Assembly (NCBI RefSeq): GCF_000423825.1
Contig: NZ_AUIS01000027.1
Span: 1 to 38,544 of the forward strand
Length of the DNA stretch: 38,544 nucleotides
Direction of reading: 5' to 3'
Source: Thermithiobacillus tepidarius DSM 3134
GTDB taxonomy: Bacteria > Pseudomonadota > Gammaproteobacteria > Acidithiobacillales > Thermithiobacillaceae
Of this stretch, positions 17,155 to 26,187 are shown piece by piece. The position numbers and the translations under genes were made by a program. The notes under the pieces are model-generated. The model searched no databases, was not told where the DNA came from, and worked only from the letters and a program-made list of their open reading frames with translations. The stretch's first letter is position 1. Each line of letters starts with the position of its first letter.

Positions 17155-18321
17155 ATGAAGGTCTTGCTGCTGGCCAACTATCGTCCCGACGGCCAGGAGA
17201 GCATGCAGCGCTTCGCCGACATGCTCTCCGACGGCCTGACGCAGCACGGCCATGAAGTGCGCGTGCTCAGGCCCGAGCCGCGGCTGCTGAAGGCCGGCGG
17301 TACGCCCAAAAAGCTGGAGAAATGGCTGGGCTATGTCGACAAGCTGGTGCTCTTTCCGAGCGTCCTGCGCGAAGCCGCGCGATGGGCGGACATCGTGCAC
17401 ATCTGCGACCACTCCAATGCGTTCTACGTAAAGTATCTGGATGGCCGGCACCACCTCGTGACCTGTCACGACATGCTGGCAATCCGCTCGGCCATGGGCG
17501 AAATCCCGCAGAACCGCACCCGCTGGTCGGGCCGGGTCCAGCAACGCATGATCCTGCGGGGCCTGCGGGCCGCGCAGCACATCGCCTGCGTGTCGCGCCA
17601 GACGCAGAGCGAGGTCCAGCGCATCGTGCAGCGGCCCGAGGGCGACACCACGTTGGTCTACAACGGCTTGAACTATCCGTACGCGCCCATGGGTTGGGCG
17701 GCGGCGGATCAGCGGCTCGGCAAGCTGCTGGGTGCGGCGCCCGGGCCCTTCTTCCTGCACGTGGGCGGCAACAACTGGTACAAGAATCGGCCCGGCGTGC
17801 TGAAAATCTTCAGGCGCCTGGCCGTCATGCCGCAGTTTCGCGAGCACCGGCTCCTGATGGTGGGCAAGCCGTGGACGCCGGCCATGCGCCAGTATGTCCA
17901 CGCGCATGGCCTGGCGGAGCGGGTGCTGGAAATCCACAACGTGGATAACGAGGATCTGCGCGCCTGCTATTCCCGGGCCAGCGCACTGCTTTTCCCCTCG
18001 CTTCAGGAGGGCTTCGGCTGGCCCATCGTCGAGGCGCAGGCTTGCGGCTGCCCGGTGGTCACCAGTCAGCGGGCACCAATGACGGAGGTGGGCGGCAGCG
18101 CCGCCGTGTACATCGATCCTGAGCAGCCGGAGGCGGCGGCCGGCATCATTGTCAGCCGGCTCGCCGCCGCCGAAGCGATCCGCCAGGCCGGCCTGAAGAA
18201 CGCCCAGCGCTTTTCCCCGGATGGCATGATCACCAGCTACATCCGTCTCTACGCCGAGGTTTGCAATGAAAATCCTGCGTTCGATCAGATCCGTGAACCC
18301 CGCCGTCGGCGGTCCTGTTGA
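17155..18321 (+). CDS. GT4-family glycosyltransferase
   Basis: This 388-aa GT-B enzyme begins at MKVLLLANYRPDGQESM, a typical start of the acceptor Rossmann fold. The C-terminal domain shows FFLHVGGNNWYKNRPGVL (199-216), the donor phosphate site, and the E285-x7-E293 motif in QEGFGWPIVEAQACGCPVV. The start is ATG 17155, 13 bp after the polymerase. Its final 56 bases overlap the next gene, and the last 18 or so residues, ending in a very basic RREPRRRRSC-like tail, lie in that overlap and look unlike a normal GT4 end. This may be harmless read-on or a lost stop codon. Confidence 0.87.
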   Translation: MKVLLLANYRPDGQESMQRFADMLSDGLTQHGHEVRVLRPEPRLLKAGGTPKKLEKWLGYVDKLVLFPSVLREAARWADIVHICDHSNAFYVKYLDGRHHLVTCHDMLAIRSAMGEIPQNRTRWSGRVQQRMILRGLRAAQHIACVSRQTQSEVQRIVQRPEGDTTLVYNGLNYPYAPMGWAAADQRLGKLLGAAPGPFFLHVGGNNWYKNRPGVLKIFRRLAVMPQFREHRLLMVGKPWTPAMRQYVHAHGLAERVLEIHNVDNEDLRACYSRASALLFPSLQEGFGWPIVEAQACGCPVVTSQRAPMTEVGGSAAVYIDPEQPEAAAGIIVSRLAAAEAIRQAGLKNAQRFSPDGMITSYIRLYAEVCNENPAFDQIREPRRRRSC

Positions 18322-19456
18322 GGGCGTCAAGCAGGTCTCCCGGGTCATGGAAGACATGGGGCATCAGGTGGAGATCGTCTCCCTGGATGCGCCGCACGAT
18401 CCCTGGGTTGCGGAGTTCCCCTTCCGGGTCCATGCCATGGGGCCGGTCGGCGGCAAGTACGGCTATTCAGCCCGGCTGGTGCCATGGCTGCGCGAGCACG
18501 CGCCGCGCTATGACGCCGTCATCGTGCATGGCCTGTGGCAGTACTCCAGCTTCGGCGTCTGGCGGGCGCTGCGCGATCTGCCGGTCCCTTATTTCGTCTA
18601 CGCCCACGGCATGCTGGACCCCTGGTTCAAGCAGGCCTACCCGCTCAAGCACCTGAAAAAGTGGCTTTACTGGCCCTGGGCGGAGTACCGGGTGCTGCGC
18701 GACGCCAAGGCCGTCTTCTTCACCAGCGAGGAGGAGCGCAGCAAGGCCGGCCGTTCCTTTTGGCTGTCGCGCTGGAATGACATGGTGGTCAATTACGGCA
18801 CCGCCAAGCCCATGGGCGATGCCGCCGCCCAGCGGCAGACGTTTCTGGCGCGCCACCCGGAGCTGGCGGGCAAGCGGGTGCTGCTGTATCTGGGACGAAT
18901 CCACGAGAAGAAGGGCTGCGATCTGCTCATCCAGGCGTTTGCCCGGGTCGCGGGCAGCGACCCGGCGCTGCACCTGGTGATGGCCGGGCCCGACCAGACC
19001 GGCTGGCAGCGGGAGCTGCAGGCGCTGGGCGAGCGGCTGGGCATCGCGCAGCGGATCACCTGGACCGGCATGCTGAGCGGCGATCTCAAATGGGGCGCCT
19101 ATCACGCGGCCGACGCCTTCGTGCTGCCTTCGCATCAGGAGAATTTCGGCATCGTGGTCGCCGAGGCCCTGGCCTGCGGTCTGCCGGTGCTGATCTCCAA
19201 CAAGGTGGACATCTGGCGCGAGATCGAGGGGGCCGGTGCGGGACTGGTGGCCAACGACACTCTCGACGGCACCGCCGACCTGCTGGCGCGCTGGCTGGCC
19301 CTGCCGCCGCAGGGCCGGGCGGAGATGCGCCAGCGCGCCAAAGCCTGCTTCCAGCAGCATTTCGACATCGAAAATGCCGCGCGGCATCTGATCGATCTGT
19401 TCCAGCGCGGCGGAGTGCTGGGCGGAACGGGCGCGAAGGTCCGCGGCGCGGCCTAG
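18266..19456 (+). CDS. GT4-family glycosyltransferase
   Basis: This is a 396-aa GT-B enzyme. The N-terminal domain carries NPAVGGPVEGVKQVSRVME (11-29), the acceptor-side glycine loop of many EPS transferases, and the segment YFVYAHGMLDPWFK (109-122). The donor domain has LLYLGRIHEKKGCDLLI (206-222), and E292-x7-E300 in QENFGIVVAEALACG. ATG 18266 lies inside the previous gene (56-bp overlap), with GAGG about 6 bases upstream, so expression is probably coupled. After it a 77-bp gap leads to the methyltransferase. Confidence 0.9.
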   Translation: MKILRSIRSVNPAVGGPVEGVKQVSRVMEDMGHQVEIVSLDAPHDPWVAEFPFRVHAMGPVGGKYGYSARLVPWLREHAPRYDAVIVHGLWQYSSFGVWRALRDLPVPYFVYAHGMLDPWFKQAYPLKHLKKWLYWPWAEYRVLRDAKAVFFTSEEERSKAGRSFWLSRWNDMVVNYGTAKPMGDAAAQRQTFLARHPELAGKRVLLYLGRIHEKKGCDLLIQAFARVAGSDPALHLVMAGPDQTGWQRELQALGERLGIAQRITWTGMLSGDLKWGAYHAADAFVLPSHQENFGIVVAEALACGLPVLISNKVDIWREIEGAGAGLVANDTLDGTADLLARWLALPPQGRAEMRQRAKACFQQHFDIENAARHLIDLFQRGGVLGGTGAKVRGAA

Positions 19457-19533
19457 GACGCACAAAGTTTTTGCAGTCGGTGCTTGAGCGGTAACCACTC
19501 TCAACATGCGCACAATCACAAAGAGGTGATGCT

Positions 19534-20838
19534 ATGGAAAGTTCGGAATCGACCCTGCTGGCTGCTTCCCAGGTGGTGGACTTCCCCAACGGCGAGGCCG
19601 CGCCCAGGAAGAAATGCTGCCGCGCCTGCGGCGCGGAGCTGCAGCATGCCTTCGTGGATCTCGGTATGTCGCCCCTGGCCAACTCCTATCTGAAGGCCGC
19701 CGACCTGGACCGCATGGAGCCCTTTTACCCGCTGAGCACCTACGTCTGCGACCAGTGCCTGCTGGTGCAGCTGGAGGAGTTCGAGAGCCCCGAGGCCATC
19801 TTCGGCGATTACGCCTATTTCTCCTCCTACTCCGACAGCTGGCTCAGGCACGCCAAGGCCTACACGGAGATGATGGTGGCGCGCTTCGGTTTCGATGCCG
19901 GCAGCCAGATCATGGAAATCGCCAGCAATGACGGCTACCTCCTGCGCAACTTCAAGGACATGGGCATCCCCGTGCTCGGCGTGGAGCCGGCCCGCAACGT
20001 GGCCAAGGTGGCCGAGGCGGCGGGCATCCCGACCGTGGTCAAGTTCTTCGGCGTGCAGACCGCCCAGGAGCTGAAGGCGCAGGGCCGGCAGGCGGACCTG
20101 CTGATCGGCAACAATGTGCTGGCCCACGTGCCGAATCTGAACGACTTCGTCGGCGGCATGAAGATCGTGCTGAAGCCGCAGGGCATCATCACCATGGAGT
20201 TCCCCCACCTGCTGCAACTGATGCAGCAGAACCAGTTCGACACCATCTACCACGAGCACTTCTCCTACTTCTCCTTCCTGACCGTGGAACAGGTCTTCGC
20301 CCGCCATGGCCTGACCCTCTTCGACGTGGAGGAGATCCCCACCCATGGCGGCTCGCTGCGCATCTACGGGCGGCATGCCGAGGACGCCGGCAAGCCCGTC
20401 TCCGAGCGGGTAAGCCGCCTCAAGGACAAGGAGCAGCAGGCCGGCCTGGACGAGCTGGCCACCTACGCCGCCTTCGGCCAGCAGGTGCGCGAGACCAAGC
20501 ACGCGCTGCTGGACTTCCTCATCCAGGCCAAGCGCGCGGGCAAGACGGTGGTGGGCTACGGCGCGCCGGCCAAGGGCAACACCCTGCTCAACTACTGCGG
20601 CGTGCGCACCGACTTCATCGACTACACCGTGGATCGCAATCCGCACAAGCAGGACCGCTTCCTGCCGGGTACCCACATCCCCATCCACGGCCCGGAGATG
20701 ATCGAGCAGACGCGGCCGGACTATCTGCTGATCCTGCCCTGGAACCTGAAGGAAGAGGTCATGGAGCAGATGGCGCATATCCGCACTTGGGGCGGCCAGT
20801 TCGTCGTGCCCATTCCGACGCTGCAAGTGTACCCGTGA
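19534..20838 (+). CDS. Sugar C-methyltransferase (TylC3/KijD1-like)
   Basis: This 434-aa protein has the three-part layout of nucleotide-sugar C-methyltransferases. An N-terminal zinc module contains Cys29-x2-Cys32 and Cys72-x2-Cys75, the SAM-binding fold contains MEIASNDGYLL (127-137), and the C-terminal putative sugar-nucleotide domain contains GYGAPAKGNTLLNY. The YHEHFSYFS stretch (239-247) with Glu241-His242 matches the catalytic region known for the family (KijD1, TcaB9). Known members methylate C3 of 4-keto-6-deoxy nucleotide sugars, giving branched sugars. Here the 4-keto donor could be the Gmd product or the CDP-linked product of 24067-29478. A strong ribosome site (AAAGAGGTGAT) precedes the start. 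No rRNA-type or small-molecule methyltransferase alternative fits. Confidence 0.88.
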   Translation: MESSESTLLAASQVVDFPNGEAAPRKKCCRACGAELQHAFVDLGMSPLANSYLKAADLDRMEPFYPLSTYVCDQCLLVQLEEFESPEAIFGDYAYFSSYSDSWLRHAKAYTEMMVARFGFDAGSQIMEIASNDGYLLRNFKDMGIPVLGVEPARNVAKVAEAAGIPTVVKFFGVQTAQELKAQGRQADLLIGNNVLAHVPNLNDFVGGMKIVLKPQGIITMEFPHLLQLMQQNQFDTIYHEHFSYFSFLTVEQVFARHGLTLFDVEEIPTHGGSLRIYGRHAEDAGKPVSERVSRLKDKEQQAGLDELATYAAFGQQVRETKHALLDFLIQAKRAGKTVVGYGAPAKGNTLLNYCGVRTDFIDYTVDRNPHKQDRFLPGTHIPIHGPEMIEQTRPDYLLILPWNLKEEVMEQMAHIRTWGGQFVVPIPTLQVYP

Positions 20839-20943
20839 TCCCGCTCGCCCTGGGCCGGGCCGCCCGCTGACACCGCGGAGCAGCCCCGGCCCCGCCCGTG
20901 CGCCGCGGCGCGACTCGCTTGCCGCAGGCCACGGGAGCTTCGG

Positions 20944-20961
20944 CAGAAGCCGCGGCTTCTG
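20944..20961. promoter_or_regulatory. 18-bp perfect palindrome upstream of the Asn-synthetase-like gene
   Basis: CAGAAGCCGCGGCTTCTG equals its own reverse complement and lies 46 bp before the ATG at 21008. It is not followed by a T-run on the + strand, so it is a poor terminator for the methyltransferase gene. It could be an operator for a dimeric regulator or an RNA hairpin with a 4-base loop. Confidence 0.45.
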
Positions 20962-21007
20962 TCAAAAAGCACCCTCATCGCTTACTCACCAACGTATCGA
21001 GGATCCC

Positions 21008-22567
21008 ATGGCGAACGGCGACGGATTCAGCATGCGGGTCACCGGCTTCTGCGGCCTGGGCCAAGGGACGCTGGCGCAATGCTTCGCCAGCGGCTCGGTG
21101 GAGGACATCATCCAGGCGCCCGGCGACTTCTGCATTGCCTTCGAAGGCCAAGGAGAGACCATGCTGCTCTCCTCGCTCTACTGCGTCACCAACTATTTCT
21201 ACGCGGATACGCCCGACGGCTTCTTCCACGGCGCGTCCGTCATGGAGGTGCTGCAGCAGGCGCGGCTGCCGTGGCGCACCAATTACCGGGCGCTGGCGGA
21301 CTTCATCCAGCTCGGCCACGTGGTGGACAACGACAGCCTCCACGCGGCGGTGCGGCGGGTTCCGCCGGCGAGCATGCTCAGATACAAGGACGGCAAGCTG
21401 TCCATCACCACCTATCCCTGGGAGCGCTTTCATCACCGCCAGGTGCCGCAGAACGATCCCGCCCAGGCGCTGAATGCCCTGAACCAGTTCATCGGGCGCT
21501 ATGCCGACGATGACACCATCGTGTCCATGTCCGCCGGCTTCGATTCCCGCGTCATCCTCAGCGCCATGCTGAAGAACGGCATCAAGCCTAAGCTGCTGTG
21601 CATGGGCTTCGACCGCAGCACGGACGTGCAGGCGGCACGCTTCTTTTCGAAGAAGTTCGGGCTGGAGCTGGACTGCGTCGAGCTGTCCATGGACGACTAC
21701 GTCGACCAGGGCAGAAAGATCGCCAGCCTGACCAACGGCACCAAGAGCGCCGAGAACTGGCACACCAGCGTCTATGTGCACAAGAGCGGCTACGCCCCGG
21801 GCTCCCGCATTCTGATCGGCTCCAACGGCGAGTTCGCGCGGACCTATTACCTGGACCGGGGCATCTGGGGGCTGGCGGGCCTGGTGGCGGATTACGGGGG
21901 CAGCCAGGCCATCCAGCAGTTCTGGCGCAAGAAGCTCAAGCAGTCGTTCGCGCCGGACGAAGCCGCCCTGTTCCCGGCGGAGCTGCAGTACCAACTGAGC
22001 GGGGAAGGGCTGGAACAGCGGATCGACCGGCTGACGGCGCTGAGCAATCCGCGGCTGCTGCCGGGCCTGGACCGCTTCTACCTGAACCAGCGGGTCCGCA
22101 ACTTCATCGGCAACGGCCTGAAGCTGGTTGCCGAACGCTATCAGTGGCACAGCCCCTTCCTCGATCAGAACTGGGTCTCGGCCGTCGAGGGCCTGGACCG
22201 GCAGTGGAAGCTCGGGTCCAACTGGCACCGCTACGCCATCGCGCAGAACCACCCGGAAATCCTGGAGTTTCCGCAGACCGGCTACGCCGGCCCCATGCGC
22301 GAACGGGCACCTTTCCTGTACTGGCTGCTGTGGAAAAAGGGGGCGGCGGAGGTCGGCTATGCGGACTACGACACCTGGTTCAGGCAGGGGCCGCTCTACG
22401 ACCGCTTCATGAGCAACAGCCCCGCCCTGGAGCGCTTCCTGGGGGCTGACTATGTCCGGCGGCTGCAGCAAACGGGCACGCAGGCATACTCGGCCCCGAA
22501 AATGGGCATGCTGCTGGCCCTTTGCGAGTTCGGCGCCGGCATCGACGAAATGAGACTGGCGGGCTAG
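21008..22567 (+). CDS. Asparagine-synthetase-like amidotransferase lacking the catalytic N-terminal Cys
   Basis: This 519-aa protein resembles asparagine synthetase B. The C-terminal half has the ATP-pyrophosphatase loop SMSAGFDSR (173-181; the classical form is SxGxDS), then a PP-loop fold. The N-terminal part (about 9-140) looks like a reduced glutamine-amidotransferase domain, but residue 2 is Ala, not the nucleophilic Cys that hydrolyses glutamine, and no Met-Cys start is available downstream. It may therefore use free ammonia, another amine, or only adenylate a carboxylate. Relatives in O-antigen and capsule clusters convert uronic acids to uronamides; with ugd in the same locus this is the most economical guess, but it is inference. 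GAGGA lies about 5 bases before ATG 21008. A 216-bp gap without genes follows. Confidence 0.75.
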   Translation: MANGDGFSMRVTGFCGLGQGTLAQCFASGSVEDIIQAPGDFCIAFEGQGETMLLSSLYCVTNYFYADTPDGFFHGASVMEVLQQARLPWRTNYRALADFIQLGHVVDNDSLHAAVRRVPPASMLRYKDGKLSITTYPWERFHHRQVPQNDPAQALNALNQFIGRYADDDTIVSMSAGFDSRVILSAMLKNGIKPKLLCMGFDRSTDVQAARFFSKKFGLELDCVELSMDDYVDQGRKIASLTNGTKSAENWHTSVYVHKSGYAPGSRILIGSNGEFARTYYLDRGIWGLAGLVADYGGSQAIQQFWRKKLKQSFAPDEAALFPAELQYQLSGEGLEQRIDRLTALSNPRLLPGLDRFYLNQRVRNFIGNGLKLVAERYQWHSPFLDQNWVSAVEGLDRQWKLGSNWHRYAIAQNHPEILEFPQTGYAGPMRERAPFLYWLLWKKGAAEVGYADYDTWFRQGPLYDRFMSNSPALERFLGADYVRRLQQTGTQAYSAPKMGMLLALCEFGAGIDEMRLAG

Positions 22568-22783
22568 GCCGGGCCGGTTTTCCACGCCCCTCAGGTGCGA
22601 CCAAGGCCGCTAGCCGGCGGGCGCCGCTTCTGGAATGGTGGCGATACGAATAGCCCGCTCCCTGTGGGGCAGCTTGCTCAGCGCCCGCAGATCAAAAAAG
22701 CAGCGCGGGCGATGAATGCGGGGCAGGCGATCTGGCAGACGACCTGGCCTTGTTTCTCCACTTCCTGCATTTGAAAAGAACCC

Positions 22784-23995
22784 ATGAAAATTCTCATATG
22801 CGGCATCAACTATGCCCCGGAGCTGACCGGCATCGGCAAGTACACCGGGGAAATGGCCGAGTGGCTCGCCGCCCAGGGCCATGAGGTGCGGGTGGTCACC
22901 GCGCCGCCCTATTACCCGGCCTGGCGGGTGGGGGAGGGGTACACGGCCGCGCGCTACCGGCGCGAGCAGCGCAATGGCGTGGATGTGTGCCGGTGCCCCT
23001 TGTGGGTGCCCCGGCAGCCCAGCGGCCTGAAAAGAATCCTGCATCTGACGAGCTTCGCCCTGAGCAGCCTGCCGCCGATTCTCTGGCAGGGCTTGCGTTG
23101 GCGTCCGGATCTGGTCTGGGTGGTGGAGCCGCCGCTCCTGTGCGCGCCCGCCGCCCTGCTGGCGGCCCGCCTGGCCGGCGCGCGCGCCTGGCTGCACGTG
23201 CAGGATTTCGAGGTGGATGCGGCCTTTGAATTGGGCCTCTTGCCCGACGGCCCGTTGCGGCGCTGGGTGGAAGGCTTCGAGCGCTGGCTGATACAGCGCT
23301 TCGATCGCGTGTCCAGCATTTCCGACCGCATGGTGGAACGCCTGATCAGCAAAGGCACGATGCCGGGGCGGCGCCTGCTCTTCCCCAACTGGGTGGACAC
23401 CGACGCCGTCCATCCGCTGGGACGGGAGAGCCGTTTCCGACAGGAACTCGGCATTAAGGCGGATACGGTCGTAGCCCTCTACTCCGGTAACATGGGCGAA
23501 AAACAAGGACTCGAAATCCTGATCGAGTCTGCACAAAAACTGGCGGATGTCCCGGAGATCCTGTTCGTGCTGTGTGGGGACGGCGCCGCGCGCCAGCGTC
23601 TGCTGAAGATGGCGGACGGGGCCGCCAACATCCGTTTTCTTCCGCTGCAACCCAGCGAGCGTTTGAACGAACTGCTTAACCTCGCGGATATCCATTTGCT
23701 CCCCCAGCGGGGAGACGCGGCCGACCTGGTGATGCCCAGCAAGCTGACCGGCATGCTGGCTTCCGGACGGCCGGTGGTGGCGACGGCGCATGCCGGCACC
23801 CAGGTGGCGCGGGTGGTCAGCCAATGCGGGCTGGTGGTGGCGCCGGAGGATGCGGACGCCCTGGCGGCGGCGGTGCGGCACTTGGCAGCGCGCCCAGACG
23901 AGCGCGAGACGCTGGGACATGCCGCGCGTCACTATGCGGTGTCGCACTGGGGGCGGAACGAGGTGCTGACGCGCGCCTTCCAAGGCGCCGCGTGA
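22784..23995 (+). CDS. wcaI: GT4-family glycosyltransferase, WcaI-like
   Basis: This 403-aa GT-B protein matches the WcaI type of colanic-acid transferases. It begins [20 protein letters not shown], has the APPYYPAW segment (41-48) typical of that group, and [15 protein letters not shown] (137-151). The donor domain has [17 protein letters not shown] (229-245) and [17 protein letters not shown] (about 317-333) in place of a clear E-x7-E motif, as in other WcaI proteins. WcaI is thought to transfer fucose in colanic acid synthesis, which fits the GDP-fucose genes here, but donor specificity cannot be read from the sequence. The 71 bp after it lead to rfbF. Confidence 0.82.
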   Translation: MKILICGINYAPELTGIGKYTGEMAEWLAAQGHEVRVVTAPPYYPAWRVGEGYTAARYRREQRNGVDVCRCPLWVPRQPSGLKRILHLTSFALSSLPPILWQGLRWRPDLVWVVEPPLLCAPAALLAARLAGARAWLHVQDFEVDAAFELGLLPDGPLRRWVEGFERWLIQRFDRVSSISDRMVERLISKGTMPGRRLLFPNWVDTDAVHPLGRESRFRQELGIKADTVVALYSGNMGEKQGLEILIESAQKLADVPEILFVLCGDGAARQRLLKMADGAANIRFLPLQPSERLNELLNLADIHLLPQRGDAADLVMPSKLTGMLASGRPVVATAHAGTQVARVVSQCGLVVAPEDADALAAAVRHLAARPDERETLGHAARHYAVSHWGRNEVLTRAFQGAA

Positions 23996-24066
23996 ACCCG
24001 TTCCGCGGACAACAATATTCACGCTGCAAGCCGAGGCAGACAGTACTATCCGACAAGGGGGCATGC

Positions 24067-24924
24067 ATGAAAGCAGTGATTCTGGCGGGTGGCTACGGCA
24101 CGCGCATCAGCGAGGAAACGCAGATCCGGCCGAAGCCCATGGTGGAAATCGGCGGCAAGCCGATCCTGTGGCACATCATGAAGATCTATTCGGCCCACGG
24201 CATCAATGACTTCATCATCTGCTGCGGCTACAAGGGCTACATGATCAAGGAGTACTTCGCCAATTACGCCCTGCACATGTCGGACATCACCTTCGACCTG
24301 AGCAGCGGCCAGATGACCACCCACTCCAACGCCGCCGAGCCCTGGCGGGTGACGCTGGTGGACACCGGCGAAGGCACCATGACCGGCGGCCGGCTCAAGC
24401 GCGTGCGGCACCACCTGGGCGACGAGACCTTCTGCCTGACCTACGGCGACGGCGTCTGTGACGTGGACATCACCCGCCTGATCGAGTTCCACAAGCGCCA
24501 GCAGACCTATGCCACCCTGACGGCGACCCAGCCGCCGGGCCGCTTCGGCGCCTTCACCCTGGAGCATGGCCAGGATCGCATCGTCAGCTTCCGCGAGAAG
24601 CCCGACGGCGACGGCGCCTGGATCAACGGCGGCTTTTTCGTTCTGGAGCCGGAAGTGCTGGACTACATCGACGGCGACAGCACCGTCTGGGAGCAGGAGC
24701 CGCTGCAACGGCTGGCGCACGACGGCCAGCTCTCCGCCTACAAGCACAGCGGCTTCTGGCAGCCCATGGACACGCTGCGCGACAAGCACTACCTGGAGGA
24801 ACTGTGGGCTTCGGGCAAGGCGCCCTGGAAGGTGTGGTACACCACCCGCCGCCCGGAGGTGGAAAGCGTCTACACCGGCAAGGAGCGGCGCGCTCCCCTG
24901 CGGGAAGCCGCGGTGAACTCCTAG
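24067..24924 (+). CDS. rfbF: Glucose-1-phosphate cytidylyltransferase
   Basis: This 285-aa enzyme forms CDP-glucose from CTP and glucose-1-phosphate. The N-terminus [18 protein letters not shown] and [19 protein letters not shown] are the RfbF signatures, and [11 protein letters not shown] and [16 protein letters not shown] are further family-specific segments. Residues 1-257 end exactly where normal RfbF proteins stop (APWKVW); a further 28 basic residues follow, an unusual tail. ATG 24067 is the conserved start. The normal partner, RfbG (CDP-glucose 4,6-dehydratase), is absent from the window; the next gene, 8 bp away, is a flavoprotein. CDP-glucose is a precursor of dideoxy and branched sugars. 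Confidence 0.95.
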   Translation: MKAVILAGGYGTRISEETQIRPKPMVEIGGKPILWHIMKIYSAHGINDFIICCGYKGYMIKEYFANYALHMSDITFDLSSGQMTTHSNAAEPWRVTLVDTGEGTMTGGRLKRVRHHLGDETFCLTYGDGVCDVDITRLIEFHKRQQTYATLTATQPPGRFGAFTLEHGQDRIVSFREKPDGDGAWINGGFFVLEPEVLDYIDGDSTVWEQEPLQRLAHDGQLSAYKHSGFWQPMDTLRDKHYLEELWASGKAPWKVWYTTRRPEVESVYTGKERRAPLREAAVNS

Positions 24925-24932
24925 GCCGCGCC

Positions 24933-26132
24933 ATGCCCAACTCCGACTTTCTGGTGATCGGCGGCGGCGTCATCGGCCTCAATATCGCCCGCGAGCTGCG
25001 GCAGCGCCATCCGGACGCCGACGTGACCCTGATCGAGAAGGAAAGCGGCTGCGGCCAGCACGCCAGCGGCCGCAACAGCGGCGTGCTGCATGCCGGCTTC
25101 TACTACACTCCCGACAGCCTCAAGGCGCGCTTCACGCGCGACGGCAACCGGCTGCTGACCGACTACTGCGAGCGGAAAGGCATTCCCATCAACAAGTGCG
25201 GCAAGCTCGTGGTGGCCAGGGATGCCGACGATCTGCCCTTCCTGGACGAGCTGCTGGCCCGGGGCCGCAAGAATGGCGTGGAGCTCTACGACATCGACGA
25301 GGTCGAGGCGCGCAGCATCGAGCCCCGCGTCATCACCCACCAGCGTGCCATCTTCTCGCCGAACACCGCCTCGGTGAACCCGGCGGACGTGATGCGGGCC
25401 ATGCAGGCCGATGCGGAGCGCGAAGGCGTGCGCATCCACCTGGGCGTGCGCTACCTGCAGCAGAAAGGACGCAGCGTGCGCACCTCCGCGGGCGACTACC
25501 AGGCCGGCTACGTGGTCAACGCCGCCGGGCTTTACGCCGACAAGATCGCCAAGGACTTCGGCTTTTCGGAGCGGTACCAGATCCTGCCCTTCAAGGGGCT
25601 GTACCTCTATTCGGACGAGCCGCCCGGCTCGGTGCGCACCAACATCTACCCGGTGCCCGACCTGCGCAATCCCTTCCTGGGCGTGCACTACACCGTGACG
25701 GTGGACGGCCGCGTGAAGATCGGCCCGACGGCCATTCCCGCCTTCTGGCGAGAGCAGTACCAGGGCTACGGCCGCTTCAGCCTGCCCGAGTTCGCCGACA
25801 TCGCCCGGCTGCAGTTGGGGCTCTTCACCCAGTCCAGCTTCGACTTCAAGCGCCTGGCCATGGAGGAGATGCGCAAATACTCGCGCAGCCGCATGGTATC
25901 CCTGGCCGCCGGCCTGTTGCGCGACGTGGACCAGCGCCACTACCTGCGCTGGGGCAAGCCCGGCATCCGCGCCCAGCTGCTGGACGTGCGGAGCCGCAAG
26001 CTGGAAATGGACTTCGTGCTGGAAGGGGATGACCGCTCCATGCACGTCCTGAACGCCGTGTCGCCCGCCTTCACCTGCTCCATCCCGTTCTCGCGCCACG
26101 TGTGCGACCGGATCGAGGCGGCAGTGCATTAA
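24933..26132 (+). CDS. LhgO-like FAD-dependent oxidoreductase
   Basis: This 399-aa protein of the DAO/LhgO group has the FAD-binding GGGVIG motif (10-15), the acidic end of the second strand (TLIEKE), and the conserved ASGRNSGVLHAGFYY segment (45-59), which is characteristic of L-2-hydroxyglutarate dehydrogenase/oxidase. A second FAD-contact segment, VVNAAGLYADKIAKDFG, lies at about 193-209. LhgO proper acts on L-2-hydroxyglutarate in central metabolism. Wedged 8 bp after rfbF and 55 bp before an SDR gene, this copy more probably oxidises a hydroxy-acid or sugar-acid intermediate of a nucleotide-sugar route. That is inferred only from context. A free-standing metabolic role cannot be excluded. 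Confidence 0.85.
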   Translation: MPNSDFLVIGGGVIGLNIARELRQRHPDADVTLIEKESGCGQHASGRNSGVLHAGFYYTPDSLKARFTRDGNRLLTDYCERKGIPINKCGKLVVARDADDLPFLDELLARGRKNGVELYDIDEVEARSIEPRVITHQRAIFSPNTASVNPADVMRAMQADAEREGVRIHLGVRYLQQKGRSVRTSAGDYQAGYVVNAAGLYADKIAKDFGFSERYQILPFKGLYLYSDEPPGSVRTNIYPVPDLRNPFLGVHYTVTVDGRVKIGPTAIPAFWREQYQGYGRFSLPEFADIARLQLGLFTQSSFDFKRLAMEEMRKYSRSRMVSLAAGLLRDVDQRHYLRWGKPGIRAQLLDVRSRKLEMDFVLEGDDRSMHVLNAVSPAFTCSIPFSRHVCDRIEAAVH

Positions 26133-26187
26133 AGATCAACGAAACTGGCAACTTTCCTCACCGCGGCTTTTCATTCTGGAGGCTGAA

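Noticed and set aside
21008-22567. Lasso-peptide or beta-lactam-synthetase cyclase
   Set aside because: No precursor peptide, RRE, peptidase or other biosynthetic partner lies nearby; the polysaccharide context is stronger.
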